Positions 15,694-24,505 of a DNA stretch of 64,000 nucleotides are shown here, one piece after another. Source of the stretch: Mycobacterium sp. Aquia_216 (lineage in GTDB: Bacteria; Actinomycetota; Actinomycetes; Mycobacteriales; Mycobacteriaceae); NCBI RefSeq assembly GCF_026723865.1, contig NZ_CP113529.1:372001-436000 (forward strand), in the 5' to 3' direction. The notes below the pieces were generated by a model. That model was not told the origin of the DNA and did no database searches. It saw only the letters and a program-made list of their open reading frames with translations. The stretch's first letter is position 1. Each line of letters begins with the position of its first letter. The translations under genes and the position numbers were made by a program.

Positions 15694-17070
15694 GTGGCGG
15701 TCGTTGACGATCTAGCGGCCGGCATGGACGCTTCGCCGCCCAGCGAGGAGTTCAGCCGTCAGCCACCGCAGGATCTGGCCGCGGAGCAGTCGGTGCTGGG
15801 CGGGATGCTGCTGAGCAAGGACGCCATCGCCGATGTGCTGGAGCGCGTGCGGCCCGGGGACTTCTATCGCCCGGCGCACCAGAACGTCTACGACGCGATC
15901 CTGGATCTGTACGGCCGGGGGGAGCCTGCCGACGCCGTGACGGTGGCCGCCGAGCTGGACCGCCGTGGGATGCTGCGCAGGATCGGCGGAGCGCCGTATT
16001 TGCACACGCTGATCTCGACGGTCCCGACCGCCGCCAACGCGGGCTACTACGCGGGCATCGTGGCCGAGAAGGCGCTGCTGCGCCGGCTTGTGGAGGCGGG
16101 AACGCGGGTCGTGCAGTACGGCTACGCCGGCGCCGAGGGTGCTGACGTTGCCGAGATCGTCGACCGCGCGCAGGCCGAGATCTACGACGTCGCCGACCGG
16201 CGGTTGTCGGAGGACTTCGTTCCGCTCGAGGATCTGCTGCAGCCGACGATGGACGAGATCGACGCCATCGCCTCCAGTGGCGGCATGTCCCGCGGTGTGC
16301 CAACCGGCTTCACCGAACTCGACGAGGTGACCAACGGGCTGCACCCGGGACAGATGATCATCGTCGCGGCCCGACCTGGAGTGGGCAAATCGACTCTGGG
16401 ACTGGATTTCATGCGGTCGTGCTCGATCAAGCACCGCATGGCGAGCGTCATCTTCTCGCTGGAAATGAGCAAGTCCGAGATCGTGATGCGGTTGCTGTCG
16501 GCCGAGGCGAAGATCAAGCTCGCCGACATGCGTTCGGGCCGGATGAACGACGACGACTGGACCCGGCTGGCGCGGCGGATGAGCGAAATCAGCGAGGCGC
16601 CACTGTATATCGACGACTCACCGAACCTGACCATGATGGAGATCCGGGCCAAGGCGCGCCGGCTCAAGCAGAAGGCCGACCTGCGTCTGGTCGTGGTCGA
16701 TTATCTGCAGCTGATGTCGTCGGGCAAAAAGGTCGAGTCGCGGCAGCTGGAGGTTTCCGAATTCTCGCGTCAACTCAAGTTGTTGGCCAAGGAGATCGAG
16801 GTTCCGGTGGTGGCGATCAGCCAGCTCAACCGTGGTCCCGAGCAGCGCACCGACAAGAAGCCGATGCTGTCGGACCTTCGTGAGTCGGGATCGCTGGAGC
16901 AGGACGCCGACATGGTGATCCTGCTGAACCGGCCGGATGCCTTCGAGCGCGACGACCCCCGTGGGGGAGAGGCCGATTTCATTCTGGCCAAGCACCGTAA
17001 CGGCCCGACCAAGACGGTCACCGTCGCACACCAGCTGCACCTGTCGCGCTTCGCCAACATGGCGCGATAG
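15694..17070 (+). CDS. dnaB: Replicative DNA helicase DnaB, intein-free
   Basis: 458 aa from GTG 15694, giving the start VAVVDDLAAGMD that matches mycobacterial DnaB; an in-frame codon at 15640 would add a non-conserved leader. The N-terminal domain contains PPQDLAAEQSVLGGMLLS, where primase-interacting helices lie. The RecA-like motor has Walker A ARPGVGKST, Walker B LRLVVVDYLQLMSS, SQLNRGPEQR and the C-terminal HRNGPTKTVTVAHQ. It unwinds DNA at the fork as a hexamer. The M. tuberculosis dnaB carries an intein; this one does not, and all motor motifs are contiguous. Confidence 0.97.
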   Translation: MAVVDDLAAGMDASPPSEEFSRQPPQDLAAEQSVLGGMLLSKDAIADVLERVRPGDFYRPAHQNVYDAILDLYGRGEPADAVTVAAELDRRGMLRRIGGAPYLHTLISTVPTAANAGYYAGIVAEKALLRRLVEAGTRVVQYGYAGAEGADVAEIVDRAQAEIYDVADRRLSEDFVPLEDLLQPTMDEIDAIASSGGMSRGVPTGFTELDEVTNGLHPGQMIIVAARPGVGKSTLGLDFMRSCSIKHRMASVIFSLEMSKSEIVMRLLSAEAKIKLADMRSGRMNDDDWTRLARRMSEISEAPLYIDDSPNLTMMEIRAKARRLKQKADLRLVVVDYLQLMSSGKKVESRQLEVSEFSRQLKLLAKEIEVPVVAISQLNRGPEQRTDKKPMLSDLRESGSLEQDADMVILLNRPDAFERDDPRGGEADFILAKHRNGPTKTVTVAHQLHLSRFANMAR

Positions 17071-17082
17071 ATAGAGGGCTGG

Positions 17083-17330
17083 TGTAGGTTCCAGTTTTAA
17101 GTGGCGGAATTCCAAATTTCATGGCGTGAAAGTGGCGGATCCGCCACGAAGTTCGGAAACCGGTTAGTAGAGCTAAGCTTGGACGCCACGTTGGTGCGTC
17201 CCTACTCGCCCGAGCATACGAGTTACGGCATTCGCGAGATATGTTGTGCGCCAGGGATGGTGGTGGTCTATCCCCAAGCTGGTACGGCTGCAGCGACACC
17301 TCTCGAGACAGCGAAGTACATGGATAGCAG
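17083..17330 (+). mobile_element. Left-type IS21-like end remnant, no transposase
   Basis: Starts TGTAGGTTCCAG 12 bp after the dnaB stop and contains internally repeated GTGGCGG units (17101 and about 17132), an arrangement resembling the multiple terminal repeats of IS21-type elements. The block is clearly homologous to 23914-24123: both share AGGTTCCAGTT-TAAGTGGCGG, GCCA-GAAGTTCGGAA-CCGGTTAG, CTAAGCTTG, TGTTGTGCGC and CCCCAAGCTGG. This copy has about 31 extra bases between two GTGGCGG units. No istA or istB gene is present. The element family is inferred; the repeat itself is seen. Confidence 0.55.
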
Positions 17331-17403
17331 CGTGTATTCAGCCGATGGCTGGCCGATAATCAATCTCATCCATTAATAACTCAAATGGGCCGGGTCGCGA
17401 AGT

Positions 17404-18000
17404 GTGGCCGCGCCGAGATTCCGGCTCGATCTGACCTGTCGGCCAGGTCTTGCCGAAACGGACAGCGAGTTCGGGCGCATCATAAACACCATATCCACGG
17501 TTGGAATGGTCGACGGTCCAGGCGATGTCAATTACGGTGTGGCGAAGTCCGGACTGTGGGGATTCACTCGTGGGCTGGCTTTGGAGGGTGCGCGTCACAA
17601 CATCAAAGTGAACGCGATTGCGCCATGGGCCAGAACCCCCATGACACACCAGGCGGATGCTGCGCGCGCCAAAGCTGGTCGCTCCGCTGCGCAAGGGGTC
17701 GACGAGTTCGCTAGCTTGGGGACGCGACTGAACCTCGATCCCGCACTGGTCTCACCGCTCGTCGCCTATCTGGCCCATGACTCCATAGAGGTCAGCGGAC
17801 ACATCTACAGCGTCGGAGCAGGCCGGGTGGCTCGATACTTCCTCCAGGTCACCGAGGGCTACTTCGACAAGCAGCTCTCGCCGGAATCGATCAGGGACAA
17901 TATCGAGCAAATCGAGCGAACGACGGGCTGCTCCACTCTGGAGAGTCTCGAAGGGGAGCTCCGACTCATGATTGATGCAGTGGCGCGCAATGCAAGTTAG
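17404..18000 (+). pseudogene. 5'-truncated short-chain dehydrogenase/reductase
   Basis: About 180 residues of recognisable SDR C-terminal half begin near 17460 (EFGRIINTISTVGM), with the catalytic Ser in that segment, Tyr-x-x-x-Lys in NYGVAKSGL, and the post-catalytic KVNAIAPWARTPMT. The cofactor-binding half with TGxxxGxG, roughly 130 residues, is missing. The break point lies next to the left-type repeat block ending near 17330, so insertion or recombination there is the likely cause. A non-enzymatic remnant is the simplest reading. Confidence 0.7.
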
Positions 18001-18474
18001 GTGTTCCCCACGGCGGTCTGAAGTGTTGACAATCCTTCTGCGCGAAGAATTTCGGGCCGATTAACTGAGGTTTGCGGCTCCGGCTACTCCGTAGATCTCA
18101 CGACAGGTAAACATACTCGAGGAGACGGCGTTGGAATTATTCGACGCAATACGCACTACGCGGGCCATGCGCCGACTCGCTTGCTCAATTCGAGGTCCTA
18201 CAAGTTACCCACGGTTTTGCGGACCGGTTCTTGGCTGGCTTCCAGTCAGCGGTGAGCATTGCCGCTGCGTCCGGGTTGGCGAAGGTCGGCAGTGACCCGT
18301 CGGCCGTTGGTACCCGGCAAGGGCCGGGACCTGTATCGGCCTCTGATCTGGATGTATTGGCATTTCCAATGAGGCGGTGGCGTATTCGGTAGCGTGGGGG
18401 TCGACGGTGGCGTGACCAGCGTGAGCCGTACCTCAGGCGATCGCTGTCCGGGTCGGCTTATGGTGACGGGGAGC
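18001..18474. other. Gene-poor stretch with a nitroreductase-gene start fragment
   Basis: No complete gene is supported between the SDR remnant and the cyclase gene. From 18131 the bases encode (M)ELFDAIRTTRAMRRL, the typical opening of a nitroreductase-family protein; similarity stops near 18178 and no continuation is visible in any frame. This is a second truncated gene, reinforcing the picture of decay right after dnaB. Confidence 0.55.
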
Positions 18475-19452
18475 TCAAAACACCGCCACCGGAGTCAGAG
18501 GGGACCCTACGGCGCGCGTAATCCTCAGGGGCGGCCCCGAGAACAGGAACTCCCAGCGCCTCTCCTCGGCACAGGCCAGCGCAAGGGATTCGAGATCGAA
18601 GATCTCCCCCACCCAAAGTCCCATGTGGACAAGGAAAATGATGTGCAGCGGCTGGTTGGTGTCGGGCGTCTCGTTCGGGCGCACCTCCATTCCCCACGTG
18701 TCGGTGGCCAGGGCCGCGATTTCGTGGTCACCCACCCACGGAACCGCGTCCAGGCCAAGCCCCGGCGCCGAGCCGCCCGCATAATCGGCCCAGGCACCGC
18801 GGCTTCGCACCTGTGCCATCTGGCCGGTGCGCACCAGCACGAAGTCGCCGCGGTGCACGGTCACTCCTTGGCGGCGTTCGCAGGCTTCTAGATCCGCAGA
18901 GGTGATCGCGTAACCGGGCTCGAGCCAGGGCACGCCGCGCGCGGCGGGGATGTCGAGCAGCACACCGCGGCCGATCATCCGGTCGCACCCACCGGTGATG
19001 TCGTTCTTCAGCGCACCCTTGCTGCTTACCTGGTCGGGGTCGTAGCCGTTGTACATCTTGCCTTCGAAGAAGATGTGCGCGAGGGCATCCCACTGTGTTC
19101 CGCTCTGCAGCGGCATGATCAGGACGTCGTCGGTGCCGCGCAGGTGTCTGTCTTGGCCGCCGTAGAAATCGCGGGTCATCGTGCCCGCCGCCACGTCCGC
19201 CCCGTCTCGAATCATTAAGTGAATCGGGTTGAACCGTCCGAGCGCGCCGCCGCCTGACTGTGGTCCGGCCTCGTCGATAGGCAGCGTCATCGACACGACC
19301 CTGCCGGTCTGGACCAATCTTGCGGCGGCGATGACGTGTTGCGGCGTGACGTAGTTGAGGGTGCCCAACTCGTCGTTCTCGCCCCACCGGCCCCAGTTGC
19401 TGTACCTGCGGCCGAGCTCTCTGACGGTGGCGATCGTGGGTGGCGTGCTCAT
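18475..19452 (-). CDS. Cyclase-family (kynurenine formamidase-like) hydrolase
   Basis: 325 aa from ATG 19452. Pfam PF04199-type fold: SNWGRWGENDELGTLNYVTP at residues 18-37, the metal-site region QSGTQWDALAH at 116-126, and RGVLLDIPAARG. The canonical motif of KynB-type enzymes is HxGTHxDxxxH; here the first and second His are Gln (Q116, Q120) while D122 and H126 remain, a variant seen in a separate cyclase subfamily as far as I recall. Hydrolysis of an amide or lactone-like ring substrate is plausible. It is co-transcribed with the upstream IclR gene, whose stop it overlaps by 4 bp, and diverges from the hydrolase cluster at 20351. Confidence 0.85.
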   Translation of the reverse strand: MSTPPTIATVRELGRRYSNWGRWGENDELGTLNYVTPQHVIAAARLVQTGRVVSMTLPIDEAGPQSGGGALGRFNPIHLMIRDGADVAAGTMTRDFYGGQDRHLRGTDDVLIMPLQSGTQWDALAHIFFEGKMYNGYDPDQVSSKGALKNDITGGCDRMIGRGVLLDIPAARGVPWLEPGYAITSADLEACERRQGVTVHRGDFVLVRTGQMAQVRSRGAWADYAGGSAPGLGLDAVPWVGDHEIAALATDTWGMEVRPNETPDTNQPLHIIFLVHMGLWVGEIFDLESLALACAEERRWEFLFSGPPLRITRAVGSPLTPVAVF

Positions 19453-20297
19453 GAGCCGCCGCTGTAGCCGAGCCGGCGTGAAAGCTGCTGGGCCGCGTCG
19501 CAGACGGCGGGTCCGATGTCCCGGACCGCCGCTGGCGTCAGCCGATCAATCGGGGCGCTCAAGGTGATGGCTCCGGTGCAGGCGCCGGATGCGTCGAAGA
19601 AGGGCGACGCGACGCCAGCGCCGCGCTGGATCCACCCGCTCTTAGAGTAGGCGTACCCGAGGCGGCGGTCTCGTTCGAGCTGCACCCGGTACTTGTCCGG
19701 TTCGGTGATGCTCGTCGGGGTGTACGCGAAAAGGCCGTCGGCGATCACCTCGTCGATCTCCTCGCGGGGCAGCGCGGACAGGATCGCGCGGCCGGCGGCG
19801 CCGGTCGTCAACGGAAACGGCTTGTTGAGTTCGATCACGTAACGGATCGGCTGGATGCAGTCGACCTTGTCCTGGAACACCACCCGGTGGTCGCGCCGAC
19901 CGGCCAAGTAGGTGGTCTCGTCGAAGCGATCGGTGAGTGCGCGCAGCAAGGGCTCGGCGGCGAGCCAGAGCGAATCACGTTGTCGCACTGCGGCTGCGAC
20001 CGAGAACATTTCCCGCCCCACTACGTAGGTACCGCGGTCGTCGACCTGCTCTACCCACCCAAGGCTCTCGAGCTGACGGAATATCCGGCTGACCGCGGAG
20101 CGGTCGATACCGGTGGCACGCTCCGCGTCGCGGACGCCAATGCCGCCCTCGTGACGGCCGACAAGTCCCAGCAGCGTGACCACACGGTGCGCAACGGTCG
20201 GCGACGATGCCGGCCCCTCGGCCGGCTCCGGGTCGCTGCGGATCTTTTCGCGCACGGTCACTCCCGATCGTTTGACAGCTGGGATGGTCGACACCAT
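19449..20297 (-). CDS. IclR-family transcriptional regulator
   Basis: 282 aa, start at 20297. Winged helix at about residues 30-95 (VVTLLGLVGRHEGGIGVRDAERATGIDRSAVSRIFRQLES) and a C-terminal IclR effector domain with GAAGRAILSALPREEIDEV and GVASPFFDASGACTGAITLSAP. IclR proteins of this type govern aromatic or ring-compound catabolic genes. It is divergent from the hydrolase gene at 20351 and its own stop overlaps the cyclase start. A small dyad, AGACA-C-TGTCT, sits between the divergent starts and is the best operator candidate. Confidence 0.9.
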   Translation of the reverse strand: MVSTIPAVKRSGVTVREKIRSDPEPAEGPASSPTVAHRVVTLLGLVGRHEGGIGVRDAERATGIDRSAVSRIFRQLESLGWVEQVDDRGTYVVGREMFSVAAAVRQRDSLWLAAEPLLRALTDRFDETTYLAGRRDHRVVFQDKVDCIQPIRYVIELNKPFPLTTGAAGRAILSALPREEIDEVIADGLFAYTPTSITEPDKYRVQLERDRRLGYAYSKSGWIQRGAGVASPFFDASGACTGAITLSAPIDRLTPAAVRDIGPAVCDAAQQLSRRLGYSGGS

Positions 20298-20309
20298 ACT
20301 AGCTCAACA

Positions 20310-20320
20310 AGACACTGTCT
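20310..20320. promoter_or_regulatory. Dyad in the IclR / hydrolase divergent promoter
   Basis: AGACACTGTCT is a perfect dyad with one central base, located between the divergent starts at 20297 and 20351. Its position suggests an IclR operator controlling both directions; sequence alone does not prove it. Confidence 0.4.
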
Positions 20321-20350
20321 CATTTGTGCCTTCGGGGGGTGGACGATCAC

Positions 20351-21502
20351 GTGGAGACGACCCCCTTCGGAGCTTTCGAGTACTTCCCGACCAATCTGGA
20401 ATGGTCGACGCAGATGCTGCGGCTGTTCTCGTACTGCTACGTCCGGGGCGCCGATTTCAGCGAAGTGCACGCGGTGGCGCGCGGCCTGCCGGTCGGCGAC
20501 GACGCCGCATGGCAGCGGGGATTCTCGGAGCTGGCCGATCGCATCGAGGCGGCGGCGCACGCCTCGGCGGCCGGAGGGCATGACATCACCGCCCGCGACC
20601 TTTTCCTGAGAGCCACCATCTATCACCGGATCTCGGGGCAGATGGCCGACATCGCCGGTGAGACGGACGTGCCGCCGGGGCTGCTCGAGTCGGTGCGCTG
20701 TTTCCGCGAAGCCTCGGCCCGTATGAAGCCGACGTTCGCGCCGGTCGAGGTGCCTTACGAAGGCGCCACACTGCCGGGATACCTGTGCCTGAAGGACAAT
20801 GTGTCGGCTCAACCGGTCCCGACCGTGATCGATTTCGGTGGCATCGACGCCTGGGCAGAGGAGCAGTATTTCAAGATCGGCTCCGCCCTCGTTGAGCGCA
20901 ACTACGGGGTGCTGTTGCTCAACGGCCCCGGCCAGGGCGCCGCACGGCAGCGGGGCGTGTTCGGCCGGTACGACTTCGAGACCGCCGCGGCCGCCGCCGT
21001 GGACTACCTGCAAGCGCAGCCCGGCGTGGACCCGGAGCGCATCGCCTTGATCGGGTCTAGCCTCGGCGGTTATTACGCCGCCCGGGCAGCCGCGTTCGAA
21101 CCTCGCCTCAAGGCAACCGTGATCTGGGGCGCCGCAATCGGATTCGACCCTTCCCTGATTGACGACACCGACAGCGGCCGCGCCGGCAGCAGGGTCCGCC
21201 AGGTCGAGAGGTTCCTGGGCGTCGGGGGACTCGACGCCCTCCTGGAGCACGGCAGCAAGTTCCGGCTCGGCCCGGCAGTCATGGGAAACGTGTCGGCGCC
21301 GGTCCTCATCCTGCACGGCGGCAGTGACGTGCTCGCCCCGGTGACGCACGCGCAGGCCGTGTACGACGACATCGACTACCCCGACAAGACGCTCGTGGTC
21401 TACCCCGCGGGAACGCCCGGGTGCGCCCACTGCCAGCTGGACTCGCTCGGAGTCGCCCAGCGCGACATCTGTGACTGGCTCGACGACAAACTACTTTCAT
21501 GA
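20351..21502 (+). CDS. Alpha/beta hydrolase, 2,6-dihydroxypseudooxynicotine hydrolase-like (C-C hydrolase family)
   Basis: 383 aa from GTG 20351 (GTG 20339 and TTG 20324 are alternatives; GGGGGG lies before 20351). An N-terminal helical cap (about residues 1-120, with GADFSEVHAVARGLPVGDD and HDITARDLFLRATIYHR) precedes the hydrolase core: GYLCL, LLNGPGQGAAR, nucleophile elbow GSSLGGYYAARAAAFEP, then LHGGSDVLAPV for the acid and a C-terminal His near CAHCQLDS. This cap-plus-core layout matches the nicotine-pathway C-C hydrolase and FrsA-like proteins. A paralogue lies at 35284-36543, also next to a PPOX gene. Substrate is probably a ring-derived beta-diketone-like compound (inference). Confidence 0.85.
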   Translation: METTPFGAFEYFPTNLEWSTQMLRLFSYCYVRGADFSEVHAVARGLPVGDDAAWQRGFSELADRIEAAAHASAAGGHDITARDLFLRATIYHRISGQMADIAGETDVPPGLLESVRCFREASARMKPTFAPVEVPYEGATLPGYLCLKDNVSAQPVPTVIDFGGIDAWAEEQYFKIGSALVERNYGVLLLNGPGQGAARQRGVFGRYDFETAAAAAVDYLQAQPGVDPERIALIGSSLGGYYAARAAAFEPRLKATVIWGAAIGFDPSLIDDTDSGRAGSRVRQVERFLGVGGLDALLEHGSKFRLGPAVMGNVSAPVLILHGGSDVLAPVTHAQAVYDDIDYPDKTLVVYPAGTPGCAHCQLDSLGVAQRDICDWLDDKLLS

Positions 21503-22524
21503 CAAGGAACGCAAAGATGGCGCGCATCAACCTCATCGACGAAAACACCATGACACGCGACCAGCGGGCAGCCTTCGACTTGCTGCCGTCCAACCTCGCG
21601 CGCGGACTGGTCAACACCGACCCACGGGTCGTCGCCGCGAAGTTCCGGCTCGCCAGTACCTACGCCGCCTCCGGTCTGGATCCGCAACTGCGAGAACTGG
21701 TCATGATGCGGGTGGCCGCGCTCTGCGACAGCGACTACGAACGGCTGCAGCACCGGCACAAGGCCATCGCGACGGGGCTGACGGACGCCGAACTGAGCGC
21801 CATCGAGGCGGGTGATCAGACACAGCTCGACCCGCGCAAGGCGACCACCCTACGCTTTGTCGACGACTGCTATTACCGCACAAAGGTTTCCGAGCCTGTG
21901 CTGGCAGCGGCGCGCAGCCAAGTCAGCGACAGCGACCTCGTCGTGATCATTCTCATCATCGGCAGCCAGATGCAGACCGCGCGGTTCGTGGAGACGCTCG
22001 AGATCGACCTCGACGAAGCGCCCGCGAACTGGGACGCACTCGACCGGCCGTCGGCGGACGACGACGTACGGGCCGCGACCCTGAAGCTCGTCGGCGCCTA
22101 TCAGACCCTGCTGGCCGAGAAACGCTGGGACGAGTGGATCGATTTATGGGCCGAGGACGCTGAACTCAGTTTTCCGTTCGCTCCGCTGGGCCGCAAATCC
22201 GTCTATCGGGGCAGGGCAGAGATCTTGGGCTACATGAGCGCCGTGGGGCGAGTCGTGGTCGACTCTCTCGATACCGCCCGGCTGTTCCCGGCGCAGGAGC
22301 CGAACGTCGCGGTGGTCGAATTTACCGTCACGGGCCACGCCCCGGCTACCGGCGCACCCTACAACCAGAGCTTCGTGATCTTCTTTGAGACCAAGAAGGG
22401 CAAGATCTGGCGCTATCGCGAGTATTGGAATCCACTGGTCACCATCGACGCCGTCGGCGATCTCGAAACCTGGACGAACGGATTCGGCTCGCCCGACCCC
22501 GCACGCGATGCGTGGGGGTCCTGA
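21499..22524 (+). CDS. Carboxymuconolactone decarboxylase-like / SnoaL-like two-domain protein
   Basis: 341 aa; ATG overlaps the upstream stop (ATGA), with a second possible start at ATG 21517. Residues about 1-180 resemble the CMD/AhpD-like fold (LRELVMMRVAALCDSDYERLQHRHKAIATGLTDAEL), lacking the redox CxxC of AhpD. Residues about 190-330 are an NTF2/SnoaL-like domain (LLAEKRWDEWIDLWAEDAELSFPFAP, YRGRAEILGYM, KIWRYREYWNPL). Both domains occur separately in ring-compound catabolism as decarboxylase, cyclase or hydratase modules. The fusion suggests two consecutive steps in one chain, but a catalytic role is inferred. Confidence 0.8.
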   Translation: MTRNAKMARINLIDENTMTRDQRAAFDLLPSNLARGLVNTDPRVVAAKFRLASTYAASGLDPQLRELVMMRVAALCDSDYERLQHRHKAIATGLTDAELSAIEAGDQTQLDPRKATTLRFVDDCYYRTKVSEPVLAAARSQVSDSDLVVIILIIGSQMQTARFVETLEIDLDEAPANWDALDRPSADDDVRAATLKLVGAYQTLLAEKRWDEWIDLWAEDAELSFPFAPLGRKSVYRGRAEILGYMSAVGRVVVDSLDTARLFPAQEPNVAVVEFTVTGHAPATGAPYNQSFVIFFETKKGKIWRYREYWNPLVTIDAVGDLETWTNGFGSPDPARDAWGS

Positions 22525-22525
22525 C

Positions 22526-22948
22526 ATGGAACTTAACGAGTCCGCCCGGAACCTCATCGGAAAGGGCGCCGACGCCACCCTCGTCACCTTGAACCCCGAC
22601 GGCAGCCCCCATGCGACCCTCGTTTGGGTCGCCCTGCAGTCGACGCCGGACGGAGACGAACTCGTCGTTGCGCACCTTTCGGACAACAAGAAGGTTCGCA
22701 ACGTCCGCACCAATCCACGCGTCGCGGCAACCATCGTGTCACCCGGAAATTCCAGCCAGCCGTCCCTCTGGCTCTCGATCACCGGGACCGCCCGGATCGT
22801 CGAAGGCGGCGCGCCCGAGCTCCTCAACGAACTCGCCCATACCCTCTGCCCCGATGTGGACTTCGTCCCCGAGGGCGCCCCACCCGGATTCGTCACCCAC
22901 ATCCGCATCGAAAAGACCGGCGGCGTCGGTCCTTGGGGACACGGCTAA
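22526..22948 (+). CDS. PPOX-class FMN/F420-binding protein
   Basis: 140 aa from ATG 22526, one base after the preceding stop. Split-barrel flavin/deazaflavin fold: TLVTLNPDGSPHATLVWVAL, ELVVAHLSDNKKVRNVRTNPRVAATI and LWLSITGTARIVEGGAPELL match the actinobacterial PPOX (pyridoxamine-phosphate-oxidase-like) class. Members use FMN or F420 to reduce double bonds. It is the last gene of the divergent catabolic unit beginning at 20351. Ends GVGPWG, unlike true pyridoxamine oxidases. Confidence 0.87.
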   Translation: MELNESARNLIGKGADATLVTLNPDGSPHATLVWVALQSTPDGDELVVAHLSDNKKVRNVRTNPRVAATIVSPGNSSQPSLWLSITGTARIVEGGAPELLNELAHTLCPDVDFVPEGAPPGFVTHIRIEKTGGVGPWGHG

Positions 22949-23795
22949 CGGCCACGCCTGATGAACAGTAACTGGTCGCGGCCGTCTGGGCGATCGAACC
23001 GGTCTCAGTCCGCGAGGGAGTCCCAAAAGCCTTCTGCACCTGCGCGATACGCCAGCAGCCTCCGGTCCGCATGTGGGTCAGCGAACCATGGACCGCGCGC
23101 GTGCGAATTTTGCGACAGCGGGGTGACTCGGCAACCTCGATGAACTGGATCTTCGACCACGGCTACACAAACTCGGCACGCGCATGCCTGTGAACGGATT
23201 TAAGTCGGGACGATGAACCCGCAGCAGGGCGAACACTTAAGTGTTGCGCCGCCGTGGATGCTGCCGCAGCATTCGATACCCCGCCAGCTGAGGTTTTCAT
23301 GGATATGCCTTGGGGGCAACGGTCCTCGCAGTGACAGCTCTCGTGGTAGCGACAATCGCGCTTCATCAATAGCGTACTACGACAGCGAGTTCGCGTGCGC
23401 AGGATCACTTGCGCCATCGGAGTCGCCGACCTCTGGCAAGAACACTGCGTCCGCCGACCGCGCATTGTGCACCGCGATCGACTCACTGATGACTGAAGAC
23501 AACCAAGTCGCCAAAGGCGTTGTCGAGCCTCGGTCCACCGGGATCCCCAGCACGGCTACAGGCAACCGAAAGTTCATTGATGAAACCAAGGATTGGTTGA
23601 GGCGACGCGTCGTTCAGTTGTCGACATTTCACTGGTAAAATGAAGTGCATCACCCTGGCATGAAACCTACTGCCGGGCAACATGTCTGACGGCATCGACA
23701 GGTACTCGCGGAGTCGGGTAAGAAAAATACGGCGAGGCGTGAGCGCGAGCGCGAGCCGGAACGACCGATAAAGACATGCACAACCGCATCATTAT
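22949..23795. other. Non-coding stretch before the central repeat junction
   Basis: No gene can be supported: open frames here are short, lack RBS and show no family resemblance. Codon-like GC bias fades, with several AT-richer patches. It separates the PPOX gene from the repeat blocks starting at 23796. Confidence 0.5.
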
Positions 23796-23901
23796 AGGAT
23801 CCGCCATGAAGATGAGAAAAACGCGGCCGCCATTTTGATGAGAATTCTGCAAAGCATGAGGTAGACGGACCGTCTTCCGCCACGCACATTGAGAACCTAC
23901 A
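23796..23901 (+). mobile_element. Right-type IS21-like end remnant
   Basis: The block runs from AGGATCCGCCATGAAGATGA through GCGGCCGCCATTTTGATGAG and closes with GAGAACCTACA. The last bases are the inverted counterpart of the TGTAGGTTC tip at 17083. It is homologous along its length to 39114-39218. With the left-type end at 17083 it bounds a 6.8-kb segment in the orientation expected for an element with outward-facing tips, but no transposase gene lies between. Confidence 0.55.
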
Positions 23902-23913
23902 GCGGCGGCGCTG

Positions 23914-24123
23914 GGCAGGTTCCAGTTCTAAGTGGCGGATCCGCCATGAAGTTCGGAATCCGGTTAGCAGGACTAAGCTTGAACGACGCGCTGGTTTGAC
24001 ACGGCTCGCCCCGCGCTGCGAGGTACAGGACTCGCGAACATGTTGTGCGCTAGGGGTATTGATGGTCCATCCCCAAGCTGGGATGGCTGCAGTCACACAT
24101 CTCAAGACGGCGAATCATGGATA
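23914..24123 (+). mobile_element. Second left-type IS21-like end remnant
   Basis: Begins GGCAGGTTCCAGTTCTAAG only 12 bp after the right-type end at 23901, so a right end and a left end abut head to tail. Homologous to 17083-17330 but without its extra 31 bases. Together with the right-type end finishing at 39218 it delimits a 15.3-kb segment. No transposase gene is present nearby. Confidence 0.55.
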
Positions 24124-24505
24124 GCGGAGGTCCTCCATGAAACAGCCCGTTCATCGTGTCGCAACGACGCCCGAATGGGTCGGTTCTTCTGCTTCGCCTC
24201 AACGACGATGGCAGCGGCCGAGCATTCGGAATTGCAAATGGAGCCGCCGCGCCCCGTCCGCGGTCGCTGATCGTGCGATTGCGGGTGTGCCTAACGTGGG
24301 CGCGCCCTGGCGACCTGGCTGGGGCTTGGGGGTACCTGGGGCGTGGCGGCCGGCGGGTTTGGTGGCGGACCGCCCGGGTGGGTGGCCGTTTACACGACGA
24401 CGTCCTCTTGACGCCGTGGCTGCCGCTAGTCCAATTGGCATTGTCAGTCCAGTTTTGTCGCAGCATGATGCCCAATAGTCAACGAAACTCTTTGGAAGGC
24501 CGCTG
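24124..24505. other. Non-coding leader region upstream of the peroxiredoxin gene
   Basis: No gene is supported. An ATG at 24137 follows a GGAGGTCCTCC sequence but opens a frame without family resemblance. The last part (from 24434) belongs to a segment duplicated at 38140. Confidence 0.45.

Noticed and set aside
19887..20609. 240-codon + strand frame crossing the IclR gene and the divergent promoter
   Set aside because: Overlaps two well-supported genes and has no recognisable domain.
17083..24123. CRISPR or tandem array in the repeat-rich region
   Set aside because: Repeats are only two or three dispersed, diverged blocks with no regular spacing.
24137..24478. 113-codon frame behind GGAGGTCCTCC as a possible transposase start
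   Set aside because: The encoded sequence shows no IstA-like helix-turn-helix or catalytic motif and is Arg/Pro-rich noise.
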